Shown here piece after piece: positions 42,747 to 51,185 of a stretch of 64,000 bases of DNA. The position numbers were made by a program, and so were the translations under genes. The stretch lies in the NCBI GenBank assembly GCA_022827835.1, contig JAJEIO010000048.1:188687-252686 (forward strand), given 5' to 3'. Source of the DNA: Candidatus Latescibacterota bacterium (GTDB lineage: Bacteria > Latescibacterota > UBA2968 > UBA8231). The stretch's first letter is position 1; each line of letters starts with the position of its first letter. Below the pieces are notes generated by a model that was given only the letters and a program-made list of their open reading frames with translations, was not told the origin of the DNA and made no database searches.

Positions 42747-44342
42747 TCAAGGTTCGTACACAGTCAGGATCTGGTCGGCTGCGACGTCTTGTAAACGCTG
42801 CACAGCGCCGCTGGGCCAATGGATTTCTACCTCATCGACGCGGGTACGGTCTCCCAAGCCGAAAAAGGGGCGCAGTGCGCTTTGGCACATGTAGCTCGAT
42901 CCGGCGCGCACCACGTCCCACCGCACCCAGTCTCCTGCGGCGACGCGGACCTCGGCTCCGACGGAGTTGCCGACCAACCGCAAGCTCAAATAGTGCTGGG
43001 CATTGCCGCCGTCGTTGCGCAAGAGCGCGGCAGGCTGGTTGTTGTTGGCTACTGCGATGTCGAGGTCGCCGTCGTTGTCGCAATCACCCATGGCCGCGCC
43101 GCGGCTCACTTGCTGTAACAGCAGGCCCGGCCCCACCTGATTGCTCACGTCGGCAAAGCGCCCTTCCTGATTGCGGAAGAGTTGGTTTTGCTGCTCATAC
43201 GTCACGGCGTCGAACAGGTGGATGTTGTCGTCGAGATGGCCGTTGGCGACAAACAGATCGCGTTCGCCGTCGTTGTCGTAGTCGATGAAGAGGGTGCCCC
43301 AGGCGAGAAACTGCAAGCTGGGAACCCCCAGCCCGGACTGAAAGGTCACGTCGGCAAAAAATCCGTTGCCGAGGTTGCGGTACAAGCTGTTGGTTTCCCA
43401 CTGGTAATTGGTGACGAAAAAGTCAAACCGTCCGTCGCCGTCGTAGTCGCCCACGTCAACCCCCATGCCGGCCAGCGGCTTGCCCGCGTCGTTGTAAGCG
43501 ACCCCGGCCAAAGCACCGATCTCGGCAAAGCGGCCGCCGTCATTGCGGTAGAGCAAGTTGGGGGTGCGGTCGCCGGCCGCGTATAGGTCGAGATCGCCGT
43601 CTGCGTCGTAGTCGATGAAAAAGGCCCCTAATTCCTTGGCGGCATCTGGCAGCAGTCCGGCTTCTTCGGTGACATCGGCAAAGGTGGCGTCGCCTTCGTT
43701 GCGATAAAAGACATCGCGCTGCGGCTCGAAGGCCTCCGGGCCGCAATACACCGCAATTCCGGAGCGGAGGCAAGGCTCGTGTATCTCGGGACGAAATTTG
43801 GCGTAATTGGCGACGAAGAAGTCCAAGTCGCCGTCTAAATCGTAGTCGGCAAAGGCCGCGCCCGTACTCATTGCTGGATTGACTAGGACTGGCCCGGACA
43901 CACCAGCCACGTCGGTTACATCGGCGAACTGGCCGGTGCCTTCGTTGCGGTAGAGGATATTAGGGCCGTAGGCCGTGATGTACAAGTCCAAATCGCCGTC
44001 TGAATCGTAGTCGGCTGCGGCACAGCCCAATCCGTAGCCCGAATTGGCCACGTCGGCATGGTCGGTCGCATCGGTGAACTGACCGGCGGTCGCGTTGCGG
44101 TAGAGCGCACCCGGCCCGACGCTGTTGACGAAGTACAGGTCGAGCCATCCGTCTCTATCGTAGTCGAAAAAGGCCGTGCCCGAGCCCATGGTTTCCATTG
44201 GATACTTTTGCCCCTCGGCTCCATTCTGATGGCGAAAGGTGATTCCAGCCTCGGCTGCTACCTCGACAAACTGCACCTCGGCGTGGCACAGCGCGGCCCA
44301 CAGGCAGGCCAGAGCAACTCCTAAGAGGGTGCGCTGCGTCAC
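42747..44342 (-). CDS. Secreted VCBS/FG-GAP protein with ASPIC/UnbV domain (CRTAC1-like)
   Basis: 531 residues. The signal peptide is MTQRTLLGVALACLWAALCHA. A beta-propeller carries many calcium-binding Dx[DN]xDG loops (FFDYDRDGWLDLYFVN, ADYDSDGDLDLYIT, FADYDLDGDLDFFVANYAKF, FIDYDNDGERDLFVANGHLD). The end is an ASPIC/UnbV domain: GAEVRVAAGDWVRWDVVRAG, FFGLGDRTRVDEVEIHWPSG. Complete, unlike the broken relative at 16739. GTG 44342 overlaps the stop of the small membrane gene by 4 bases, so translation is coupled. Such proteins are secreted and may bind other proteins or glycans. Confidence 0.85.
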   Translation of the reverse strand: MTQRTLLGVALACLWAALCHAEVQFVEVAAEAGITFRHQNGAEGQKYPMETMGSGTAFFDYDRDGWLDLYFVNSVGPGALYRNATAGQFTDATDHADVANSGYGLGCAAADYDSDGDLDLYITAYGPNILYRNEGTGQFADVTDVAGVSGPVLVNPAMSTGAAFADYDLDGDLDFFVANYAKFRPEIHEPCLRSGIAVYCGPEAFEPQRDVFYRNEGDATFADVTEEAGLLPDAAKELGAFFIDYDADGDLDLYAAGDRTPNLLYRNDGGRFAEIGALAGVAYNDAGKPLAGMGVDVGDYDGDGRFDFFVTNYQWETNSLYRNLGNGFFADVTFQSGLGVPSLQFLAWGTLFIDYDNDGERDLFVANGHLDDNIHLFDAVTYEQQNQLFRNQEGRFADVSNQVGPGLLLQQVSRGAAMGDCDNDGDLDIAVANNNQPAALLRNDGGNAQHYLSLRLVGNSVGAEVRVAAGDWVRWDVVRAGSSYMCQSALRPFFGLGDRTRVDEVEIHWPSGAVQRLQDVAADQILTVYEP

Positions 44343-44518
44343 TCGTGCTGGGAGTCTGCGGCGGCTTCGCTAGCTCCGCGGCCGGCGGCCATGTTGCGGA
44401 TCATCTTGACCACGTCGCCAAAGGCCTTGTAGGCAACGGCGATGACAATGCCGTAAAAGAGGACGCTAGCGGCGATAAAGACGAATTGCCAGAGGGCTTT
44501 CCAAGTTTCGACGTCCAT
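44339..44518 (-). CDS. 59-residue membrane protein next to the symporter
   Basis: The minus strand from ATG 44518 to TGA 44339 encodes 59 residues starting MDVETWKALWQFVFIAAS; one transmembrane helix (about 9-31, ending GIVIAVAYKAF) is followed by a charged tail ending SQHE. GGAG lies seven bases upstream, inside the end of the symporter gene, whose stop is 4 bases before. The next gene starts inside its stop codon. Small one-helix proteins are known beside sodium:solute symporters, where they may be accessory subunits; here that is inferred from position. Confidence 0.7.
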   Translation of the reverse strand: MDVETWKALWQFVFIAASVLFYGIVIAVAYKAFGDVVKMIRNMAAGRGASEAAADSQHE

Positions 44519-44522
44519 TGTG

Positions 44523-46064
44523 CTACTCCATGTTGCTAAAGTCTAGAGGGCGCGGTGGGTGCGAGCGCTGGGTGAGCGAGGCCACGACCAGCATGGCGAG
44601 GCCGCCCAAGGCTAGGCTGGTAATCCCGACGAGGTTGGAATTTTCGACCAACGGCAGCATAAACTCGGGCACCAAGTGCTGATTTTCGGTCATAATCAGA
44701 AAGTTGAGCGGCACCAGCGCGCCCAGTATCAGGGCGCAGTACGCACCTGGGGTATTGGCCTTTTTCCAATACAGCCCTAAAGCCACGGTACCGACGCAGC
44801 CGGCGAAGTAGATGGTGCCGGTGACATACATAAAGCGGAAGGCCGTCTCGGGAAGCTGGTAGAGCGCGCCGAAAATGGCCAAGAAGGCGGCGAGGATGAC
44901 GACGATGGCCCGGGTCCAGTAGATCTCGCGCTCGCTCGACAGCCCGCCCCAAGTGCCGTCCGCTTCGCGCTCGCCGCTCGACTTGGCGAGCATGGCCTTG
45001 ATCGGTGATACCACGTCGCGGACGATGACGCCGCTCCAGGCCAGCAGGTAGCTGTCGTGGGTGGACATGAAGGCGGCAAACATCCCGGCCATGAGCAGGC
45101 CAGCGATGCCAATAGGCAGGATTTTGCCGAGCATTTCGGGCATGGCGTAGTGGGGATCGAGCTCGGGGTTGCCAAAATAGGCCAGCGCCGCAATGCCCCA
45201 AAACATCGGCACCATCGCCCGTCCCATGACTGTGCCCGCGGAGATCCAGAATACGCGGCGGGCCACCTTGGGGCTTTCGGCACTCAGCGGTCGCATCATT
45301 TCGGGTTGCCAGACCACGCCGACTAGGCCGACGCAAAATAAAAACAAGATCATTGAGATGCCGTAGCCGGGGTTGGCTATGGGGTCAAAGCCGACGTCGC
45401 CTTTGTGGACTTGCACGGCTTGGACGAGGTTGTCCCAGCCGAGTTGCGGGTGATTGAGAATGATATACGTACCGAAGAAAAATCCCAGCGACAGCAACAC
45501 GAACTGCGCGAAGTCCGTCAGCACCACTGAGACCATACCGCCCATCAGCGTGTAGAAGACGACGATGAGCAACATGCCGATCATGACGTAGTTGACGTAT
45601 TCCTTGTCGAGGCCGGTGAAACCAACGACGAATTTGCTGCCGAGGATGGGAAACAGCCCCATGTTGAGGGTACCGGCGAGGGTGAGGATGATGCCGCCGA
45701 GTAGGCGCACGCCGCGCGTGTACTTGAGTTCGTAGAACTCGGGCACGGTCATTACCTGCAAATGGCGCAGGCGGCTGACGATGAAGCCAGTGCGACCGAT
45801 GATCAGGGTGGTGATCAGGGCCATGAGGCCAAAGACGAAGGGCACGAAGCCGTATTTAAAGCCCTCCTCGGCCATGTACATGACCGTTACTAGCCCGAGG
45901 CCGGTCGAGACCATTGTGGCGACGGCCATGTGGGTTTTGAGGCCGCGGCCGGCGACGAGGAAGTCGGAGATGCCTTTGATGGCACCTCGCGCCAACGTGC
46001 CGGCGACGATGGTGCCGCCGACATAGACGAGGACGATGGCGTAGTCAATCCAACTCAGATTCAT
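44523..46064 (-). CDS. Sodium:solute symporter (SSS family)
   Basis: 513 residues with about 13 transmembrane helices. SWIDYAIVLVYVGGTIVAGT at the N-terminus, a GRGLKTHMAVATMVSTGLG loop and TVPEFYELKYTRGVRLLGG are the SSS signature (five-helix inverted repeat). Sodium-coupled uptake of sugars, sugar acids or amino acids is expected; the substrate cannot be read. ATG 46064 has AGGAG about five bases upstream. First gene of a minus-strand run: symporter, 59-residue protein, VCBS protein, dioxygenase, giant permease. Divergent from the haem-motif lipoprotein gene. Confidence 0.9.
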   Translation of the reverse strand: MNLSWIDYAIVLVYVGGTIVAGTLARGAIKGISDFLVAGRGLKTHMAVATMVSTGLGLVTVMYMAEEGFKYGFVPFVFGLMALITTLIIGRTGFIVSRLRHLQVMTVPEFYELKYTRGVRLLGGIILTLAGTLNMGLFPILGSKFVVGFTGLDKEYVNYVMIGMLLIVVFYTLMGGMVSVVLTDFAQFVLLSLGFFFGTYIILNHPQLGWDNLVQAVQVHKGDVGFDPIANPGYGISMILFLFCVGLVGVVWQPEMMRPLSAESPKVARRVFWISAGTVMGRAMVPMFWGIAALAYFGNPELDPHYAMPEMLGKILPIGIAGLLMAGMFAAFMSTHDSYLLAWSGVIVRDVVSPIKAMLAKSSGEREADGTWGGLSSEREIYWTRAIVVILAAFLAIFGALYQLPETAFRFMYVTGTIYFAGCVGTVALGLYWKKANTPGAYCALILGALVPLNFLIMTENQHLVPEFMLPLVENSNLVGITSLALGGLAMLVVASLTQRSHPPRPLDFSNME

Positions 46065-46150
46065 GTGTACTCCTGTGTTCCCGGTGGTGGAAAAGCGCGA
46101 ACAGCCTGCCAATTTAACATTTTAGCGAGGGCATGTCACCTCGCGGGCGA

Positions 46151-46179
46151 TTGACCCCCCAAGAGGTGGTTTATATACT
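46151..46179 (+). promoter_or_regulatory. Promoter of the haem-motif lipoprotein-dehydrogenase pair
   Basis: TTGACC (46151-46156) and TATACT (46174-46179) are 17 bases apart, each matching the consensus at five of six positions. A transcript starting near 46186 supports the ATG at 46224 over any earlier in-frame start. Confidence 0.6.
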
Positions 46180-46223
46180 TGCGCCGCGCTGTACTGCGCA
46201 AACACCAACTACTACGAGGGAAT

Positions 46224-46655
46224 ATGTTGCTACGACTTATGCGCCTGTCGCTGCTGTTGACCGCGGCCCTGTTGTGGGCTGGTTGTGGGGGCGAGGACTC
46301 GACGGTGGGGCCGGACGAGAGTGCTGTCGAGGGCAGTCGCACGGAAGCTACGCTTGCAGAGGTCAGCGAAGTATTTGCGGTTAGTTGCGCCTTTTCGGGC
46401 TGTCACGGCGGCGAGGAGCTTGCGGCCGGTTTGTCACTGGAGGGCGACTTTGCCTCTCGCATCGTCGGCGTCGATAGTGGCCAGCGGCCCGATTTCAAAC
46501 TGGTCGATCCGGGAAATCCCAATAAGTCATACCTGCTGATAAAGGTGCGCGGCGACGACGAGATCGTCAGTCAGCAAATGCCGCCGGGCAATCCGTTGCC
46601 CGCAGAGCAGGTGGAGATCATCCGCGCGTGGATCGCCAGCGGAGCGAAAGAGTAA
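46224..46655 (+). CDS. Lipoprotein with a CX4CH haem-like motif
   Basis: 143 residues. The signal sequence LLLTAALLWAGCGG has a lipobox (LWAGC). The body resembles the planctomycete-type cytochrome c domain: a Cys-x4-Cys-His motif (CAFSGCHGG, about residues 55-60), LVDPGNPNKSYLLIKV, and the typical end QMPPGNPLPAEQVEIIRAWI. The normal motif is CxxCH, so haem attachment is not certain. ATG 46224 lies after GAGGG (46216-46220), a rather short spacing. Its stop TAA overlaps the start of the dehydrogenase (TAATG), so the two are coupled and may form an electron-transfer pair. Confidence 0.75.
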   Translation: MLLRLMRLSLLLTAALLWAGCGGEDSTVGPDESAVEGSRTEATLAEVSEVFAVSCAFSGCHGGEELAAGLSLEGDFASRIVGVDSGQRPDFKLVDPGNPNKSYLLIKVRGDDEIVSQQMPPGNPLPAEQVEIIRAWIASGAKE

Positions 46656-47698
46656 TGCCGGTCTTTTCTCCAGCGTCTTTGACCGAAACCACCTCGTCCA
46701 TTTTTGCCGCGGCTGGCATGCGCGCTGACGAGGCGCGCGTGGTGGCTGAATTGCTCGTCGAGGCCAATCTCGTCGGCCACGACTCCCACGGCGTCATTCG
46801 CATCCCCCAGTACTTGGGCCAAGTCGAAGCCGGTGACATCGTGCCAGACGCCACTGTCGAAATCGTTCACGAGGCACCGACGCTCGCCGTGCTCGACGCG
46901 CATTGGGGCTTTGGGCAGGTGGCGATGAGTCGTGGCGTGGATATGGCTCTGGAGAAGGCGCGGGCCACGGGCATGGCCGCTATCTCCGTCCGCCAAGCCA
47001 ATCACGTCGGCCGCCTCGGCAGCTACGTGGAGCGCATTGCCGAGGAGACTGCTATTGCCCTGATGTTCGTCAATGGCGCGCCGGTCTGCCGCATGGCCCC
47101 GTGGGGAGGGCGCGAAGCGCGGCACGGCACCAATCCAATCGCCATGGGGTTTCCGTCGCGCAGCGGCCCGCCGGTTGTCCTCGACATGACTACGTCGGCT
47201 GTGGCTGAGGGTAAGGTGCGGGTGCAGCGCAATCGCGGGGCCGAGGTGCCCGACGGCTGGCTGCTCGACGCCGAGGGCCAGCCGACCAACGATCCTCACA
47301 CTCTGTACGCCGATCCGCCCGGCACCATCTTGCCCTTGGGCGGTAGTCTCGGCCACAAGGGCTACGGCCTCAACGTGGGAGTCGAGTTGTTAGCCGGTGC
47401 GTTGGCCGGTGCCGGCTGCATAGGCCAGGATCGGCGCTTCCGCAACGGGGCGTTGCTGTTGGTGCTCGACGTGGAAAAGCTGGTGGGATTGGACGCGTAT
47501 TTCGCCGAGGCCGACACGTATATCGAGTTTGTCAAATCTGCGGCTACGGCACCGGGAGTCGAGGCGATCTTGATGCCTGGGGATAGCGAGCGGGCGATGG
47601 CGGAGAAGCGGAAGGTGGAGGGGATCTTTGTGGAGGACGAGACGTGGGCGCAGATTGTGGAGAGTGGGACGAAGGTGGGGGTTGAGGTGAGTGGTTAG
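46655..47698 (+). CDS. Ldh-family malate/L-lactate-type dehydrogenase
   Basis: 347 residues of the NAD(P)-dependent malate/lactate/sulfolactate dehydrogenase family, which is unrelated to classical Rossmann lactate dehydrogenase. The catalytic-region motif VGHDSHGVIRIPQY is plain; ISVRQANHVGRLGSYVERIA, ARHGTNPIAMGFPS and GHKGYGLNVGVELLAGALAG are conserved. It oxidises small 2-hydroxy acids; the substrate may be malate, ureidoglycolate, sulfolactate or a sugar-derived acid. ATG 46655 shares a base with the upstream stop. Converges on the DUF4143 ATPase gene. Confidence 0.9.
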   Translation: MPVFSPASLTETTSSIFAAAGMRADEARVVAELLVEANLVGHDSHGVIRIPQYLGQVEAGDIVPDATVEIVHEAPTLAVLDAHWGFGQVAMSRGVDMALEKARATGMAAISVRQANHVGRLGSYVERIAEETAIALMFVNGAPVCRMAPWGGREARHGTNPIAMGFPSRSGPPVVLDMTTSAVAEGKVRVQRNRGAEVPDGWLLDAEGQPTNDPHTLYADPPGTILPLGGSLGHKGYGLNVGVELLAGALAGAGCIGQDRRFRNGALLLVLDVEKLVGLDAYFAEADTYIEFVKSAATAPGVEAILMPGDSERAMAEKRKVEGIFVEDETWAQIVESGTKVGVEVSG

Positions 47699-47718
47699 AG
47701 GACTCGCGGCGACTAACT

Positions 47719-49095
47719 TTATCGCTCCTGCCTGAGCCGATCCAGCAGGCGGCCCAGTTGTCCCACCAAGTAAAGCGGCAGTGAGAGCAAGGTCATTTCC
47801 ACGCGCTGCCGCGTTCCGCTGACTTGGTGCCGGATGGACTGGACGGTGGGCGGATTGAGGTCGAAGCGCACTGCGAGGCGCGTCCCTTTGGCCAAGGCGA
47901 ACTGATGCAGCGAGCGCAGGGTGCCACTGGTGCCGGCTTTGACTTCGACCGGCACGATCCGAGCCCCTCGGGCAATCGCGTAGTCAACTTCGGCGTTGGC
48001 ACTTTTCCCTTCCCGTAGCCAGTAGTTCAGCCGGGGCGTTTCCCGACCCTCTGCCAAGTAGAGCAGGTGTTGTCCGACGAACTGTTCGGCTATGGCTCCT
48101 TCATTGATCAGTCGGCGGTCGTCCAAGTCCTTCAGCGCCAGCCAGTCTAAGCCGCACAGACGGTTCATCAGGCCGATGTCCAAAAAGAGGAGTTTATAGG
48201 TCTTCCAATCGACATCGGCGTGGAGGGGCACCCCGGAACAGGTACTGTGGAAGACGGGTGCAATGACTCGGGCCTTAGCCAGCAAGTCAATGGCGACCCG
48301 CAGTTCGCGGGCGGTCTCCTCGCGGTCAATCTGAGTGTATTTGACTTTGCGGCCCACGGCGCGGGGAACGTAGTTGAATACTCGCTGCAAGCGCAGCCGG
48401 ACTCGGGCGGAGGCGTACTTGGCAAAATCGTCTTGGTAGGTATCGACGATGGACTGATGCACGGGCGTCACGTCGGCAAAGTGACGGGTGGCGCTATACG
48501 CGGCTACGGCTTCGGGCATACCACCCACCAGCAAGTATTCCCGCTGATAGGCCAACAAGCGGGTGTGGACGGTGTGGGGCAGGGGTTGCTCAGGGGTGTA
48601 GTCTTGCAGATAGGCCAAGAGGGGCGGATCCAGTTCGGCGAGAAATTCTTCAAAGCTCATCGGGCCTAGATGGAAGTATTGAATGCGCCCTACCGGCATG
48701 GTAAAGGCGTGCTGCGAGAGGACGAATTCGAGCAGGGAGCCAGCGGCGATAACCGGTAACTCGGGGTGGTCTTCGAAGAAATAGCGCAGGGCGGGCAGGG
48801 CGTGGGGAGTCGCTTGGATTTCGTCGAGGAAGAGTAGGCTGCCCGATGCCAACAGCGGTTGACCCAAAAGTCCTTCAAGTTCCCGGCGGATGTGCGTCAG
48901 GTCCAAGGTCTGGAAGACGGAATCCAAGTCTGGGTGGCGCTCTAGGTTGATTTCGTTGAGGTGCAGGCGATGGGACTGGGCGAATTGCCGCACTAGGGTG
49001 GATTTGCCCACTTGGCGCGCACCGCGGATGACCAGCGGTTTTCGCTGTGGAGCGGCAAACCATTGGGCCAAAGCGCGTTCAGCCGATCTGTACAT
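47719..49095 (-). CDS. DUF4143-family AAA ATPase
   Basis: 458 residues. Walker A GARQVGKS (25-32) and Walker B LLFLDEIQ (87-94) lie in an N-terminal AAA domain; the C-terminal half is the DUF4143 region with 'LREGKSANAEVDYAIARGAR' and VPVEVKAGTSGTLRSLHQFA, a nuclease-like PD-(D/E)xK pattern (D-EVK). These proteins are common in bacteria but their role is unknown; some are linked to toxin-like or mobile contexts. Start ATG 49095 is taken because the longer frame to 49149 is encoded by an inverted repeat. No clear ribosome binding site. Converges on the Ldh gene. Confidence 0.82.
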   Translation of the reverse strand: MYRSAERALAQWFAAPQRKPLVIRGARQVGKSTLVRQFAQSHRLHLNEINLERHPDLDSVFQTLDLTHIRRELEGLLGQPLLASGSLLFLDEIQATPHALPALRYFFEDHPELPVIAAGSLLEFVLSQHAFTMPVGRIQYFHLGPMSFEEFLAELDPPLLAYLQDYTPEQPLPHTVHTRLLAYQREYLLVGGMPEAVAAYSATRHFADVTPVHQSIVDTYQDDFAKYASARVRLRLQRVFNYVPRAVGRKVKYTQIDREETARELRVAIDLLAKARVIAPVFHSTCSGVPLHADVDWKTYKLLFLDIGLMNRLCGLDWLALKDLDDRRLINEGAIAEQFVGQHLLYLAEGRETPRLNYWLREGKSANAEVDYAIARGARIVPVEVKAGTSGTLRSLHQFALAKGTRLAVRFDLNPPTVQSIRHQVSGTRQRVEMTLLSLPLYLVGQLGRLLDRLRQER

Positions 49096-49103
49096 AATGA
49101 ATA

Positions 49104-49152
49104 AAAATGCCCCCTTTTTCGTACGTATAATGTACAAAAAAGGGGGCATTTT
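49104..49152. repeat. 49-base near-perfect palindrome (terminator or operator)
   Basis: Two 21-base arms (49104-49124 and 49132-49152) pair at 20 of 21 positions around a seven-base loop GTATAAT. The arms carry a CCCCC/GGGGG core flanked by A/T runs, as in a bidirectional terminator, and the arms end with ATTTT on both strands. It separates the upstream transporter gene (stop at 49200) from the DUF4143 ATPase start (49095). It could be a terminator, an operator or a small mobile-element footprint. Confidence 0.55.
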
Positions 49153-49199
49153 ACAACAATCTGATGGTACGCACGGGCGAGTTTATGGAAGGCCAAAGC

Positions 49200-51182
49200 C
49201 TAAAACACAATACTCGACACCGCTTTAGAAATCAGCGCCAGCGCGATGGAAGACATGCCGACCAGTCCCATTCCGCACGAATAGCCCGCCAAGAGAATCG
49301 GCGCGTACGCCCGCCAGCGCGCCTCGCCAAAGCGCTTTTGCAAGTGATAGCGGCCCAACAAGGCGCCGATGAAGTTGGGCAGCAGAAAGTGCGGCCACGC
49401 GCCTACGCCGCCGATGAATCCGTAGAACAGGGCGACCGGCCAGCGCAAGAGTGATAGCACGCCCAAAATCCCCGCGCTGCCCAATGCGCCCGTGAGCACG
49501 TATTCCCAGCGAATAATGGATCTGATTAGCTCGTTGCCGCCCTCGGCGAGCGTTGACTTGGCCCAGAATGCCTGCATGGTGGCGTGGAAGGGCCAAAACT
49601 TCTGCACGTAGGGATAGGCCGACGAGGGAATCGGCCCGAGCTTCCAGATAAAAGACCAGAATATAAACGAGCAGACGAACATGATTAGCAAGGTCACGCT
49701 GGCCAGCTTGACGATGCTGCCGAAGTGAGTGCGGGTCAGTTCTAGTTGCTTGAAGGCCGCGGCTTCGTAGCCCCACTGGAAGAGCGGGATCGGCGCGAAC
49801 CACACGGCCGCGCCCTGATAGCCCGACAGGTAAAAGGAGCCTTCGCGCAGATAGGGGAAGGACGCCCCTTGCGGCGAGCCGGTCAGGCCGATCATGCGCG
49901 CGCCGATGTACGAGTAAATCGGCGTCCATACAAAGCCGAAAAACGCGCTGATCCACCAGGGAAATTCCGGCACCAAATACCACACCAAGACCACGAAACC
50001 GAGCGTGCTGATCGCCCAGATGCCCAAGGCGAGGGGGATGGGGATGTCGCCGCGTCCCTCGGGTAGCCCGCCGTCGTCGCCTTCGCGCTTAACCCCGCGC
50101 AGAGTCCACAGGGTCTTGCCGACCATGGCAAATCCCATCACGGCCACGAGGACTGCGCCGCCAATGGAGAAACTGAGCCAGAAGTCAAAGGAATTGGCGA
50201 TCTGCGTTGGAATTGCCGACATGCCCGGCTCCCAAGTGTGCAGCACGTCGTACGCGTAGAGCACTGGGTTGACGAGGATGTTGACGAGAAAAGCCGCGGC
50301 AAAGGAGCCGACCACGATCCAAAAGGGCAGGACAAAGCCGACCATGACGTGTCCGAGGTCCGTGCCAATGCCCATGATGCTGGCCGGTAGCATTTCTTTG
50401 AGGGAGACGGTCAGGTCGATAAACGGAATCGGCAGGATCGTCACGGTCTCGGTGAAGAAAATGCCCGAGATCGTGGGGATGACCACGTAGAACAGCCCCC
50501 AGATAATGCCGATAAAGGCCCCGACGCTAAAGACCTCCCACCGCCAGCCTTGGCTCGGCCCCGAGCTCTCGGCGAGGGCGGTTGCGCCGCCGGCCTGCAC
50601 CGCAGCCAGTGGGTACGGCAGGCGCTCGATGTCGTTGGTGATGCGGAAGAGCACGTAGCCCAAGGACAGGCTGTTGATTTTCTGCATCACAATGACGGTC
50701 AGCAGCAGGACGATGGGCTTGAACCAAGCGGGATGCAAAAAGGAGCGCCCCTCCAGGGCTGGCGAGCCGCGCGGAGGCACCACCCAATCGGGGATGTGAT
50801 GGTGCAAGCCGTCGGCTTGGGGCGATTGGATCAAGTACTGGTCCCAGATCAGCCCGCCAAAAGGCCCGCCGAACAGCTCGGCCCCGGTGCCTAACTTGCC
50901 GCCCATCATGACTAGGCCACCAGCCACCCAGTAGAGAATGATCACCTCTTGGGTGCGCAGGCGCGCAAAGGAGCGCTTGGCGATTTCGATGAAGAGGATG
51001 AGCGTCACCCACTCGGCACCGCCGGCCATGCTCTGGCCGGTTACCAACCCCAAGTAGATGGCTCCGGGCAGCATGATGAAGCCGACGAACAGCGCGGCCC
51101 ACAAGGTCTTGAGGTTGAAGCCCGGTTCAAATTGGAGGTCCGAGGGAATCAGCTCGGGTGATTTTTTGTCGTCTTGAGCCAT
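49200..51182 (-). CDS. OPT-like oligopeptide-transporter-type membrane protein
   Basis: 660 residues, 14-16 predicted transmembrane helices. The N-terminal third resembles oligopeptide transporters: FNLKTLWAALFVGFIMLPGA, IYLGLVTGQSMAGGAEWVT and RSFARLRTQEVIILYWVAGG. Later segments such as MLPASIMGIGTDLGHVMVGF and SFPYLREGSFYLSGYQGAAV have no named motif. Transport of peptides or metal chelates is known for the OPT family; the substrate here is unknown. It follows the 636-residue paralogue with only 3 bases between, so the two may form one transporter. Confidence 0.78.
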   Translation of the reverse strand: MAQDDKKSPELIPSDLQFEPGFNLKTLWAALFVGFIMLPGAIYLGLVTGQSMAGGAEWVTLILFIEIAKRSFARLRTQEVIILYWVAGGLVMMGGKLGTGAELFGGPFGGLIWDQYLIQSPQADGLHHHIPDWVVPPRGSPALEGRSFLHPAWFKPIVLLLTVIVMQKINSLSLGYVLFRITNDIERLPYPLAAVQAGGATALAESSGPSQGWRWEVFSVGAFIGIIWGLFYVVIPTISGIFFTETVTILPIPFIDLTVSLKEMLPASIMGIGTDLGHVMVGFVLPFWIVVGSFAAAFLVNILVNPVLYAYDVLHTWEPGMSAIPTQIANSFDFWLSFSIGGAVLVAVMGFAMVGKTLWTLRGVKREGDDGGLPEGRGDIPIPLALGIWAISTLGFVVLVWYLVPEFPWWISAFFGFVWTPIYSYIGARMIGLTGSPQGASFPYLREGSFYLSGYQGAAVWFAPIPLFQWGYEAAAFKQLELTRTHFGSIVKLASVTLLIMFVCSFIFWSFIWKLGPIPSSAYPYVQKFWPFHATMQAFWAKSTLAEGGNELIRSIIRWEYVLTGALGSAGILGVLSLLRWPVALFYGFIGGVGAWPHFLLPNFIGALLGRYHLQKRFGEARWRAYAPILLAGYSCGMGLVGMSSIALALISKAVSSIVF

Positions 51183-51185
51183 GCG

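Noticed and set aside
44536..45336. 266-codon frame inside the symporter gene
   Set aside because: It is Arg/His-rich and out of frame with a clear SSS transporter.
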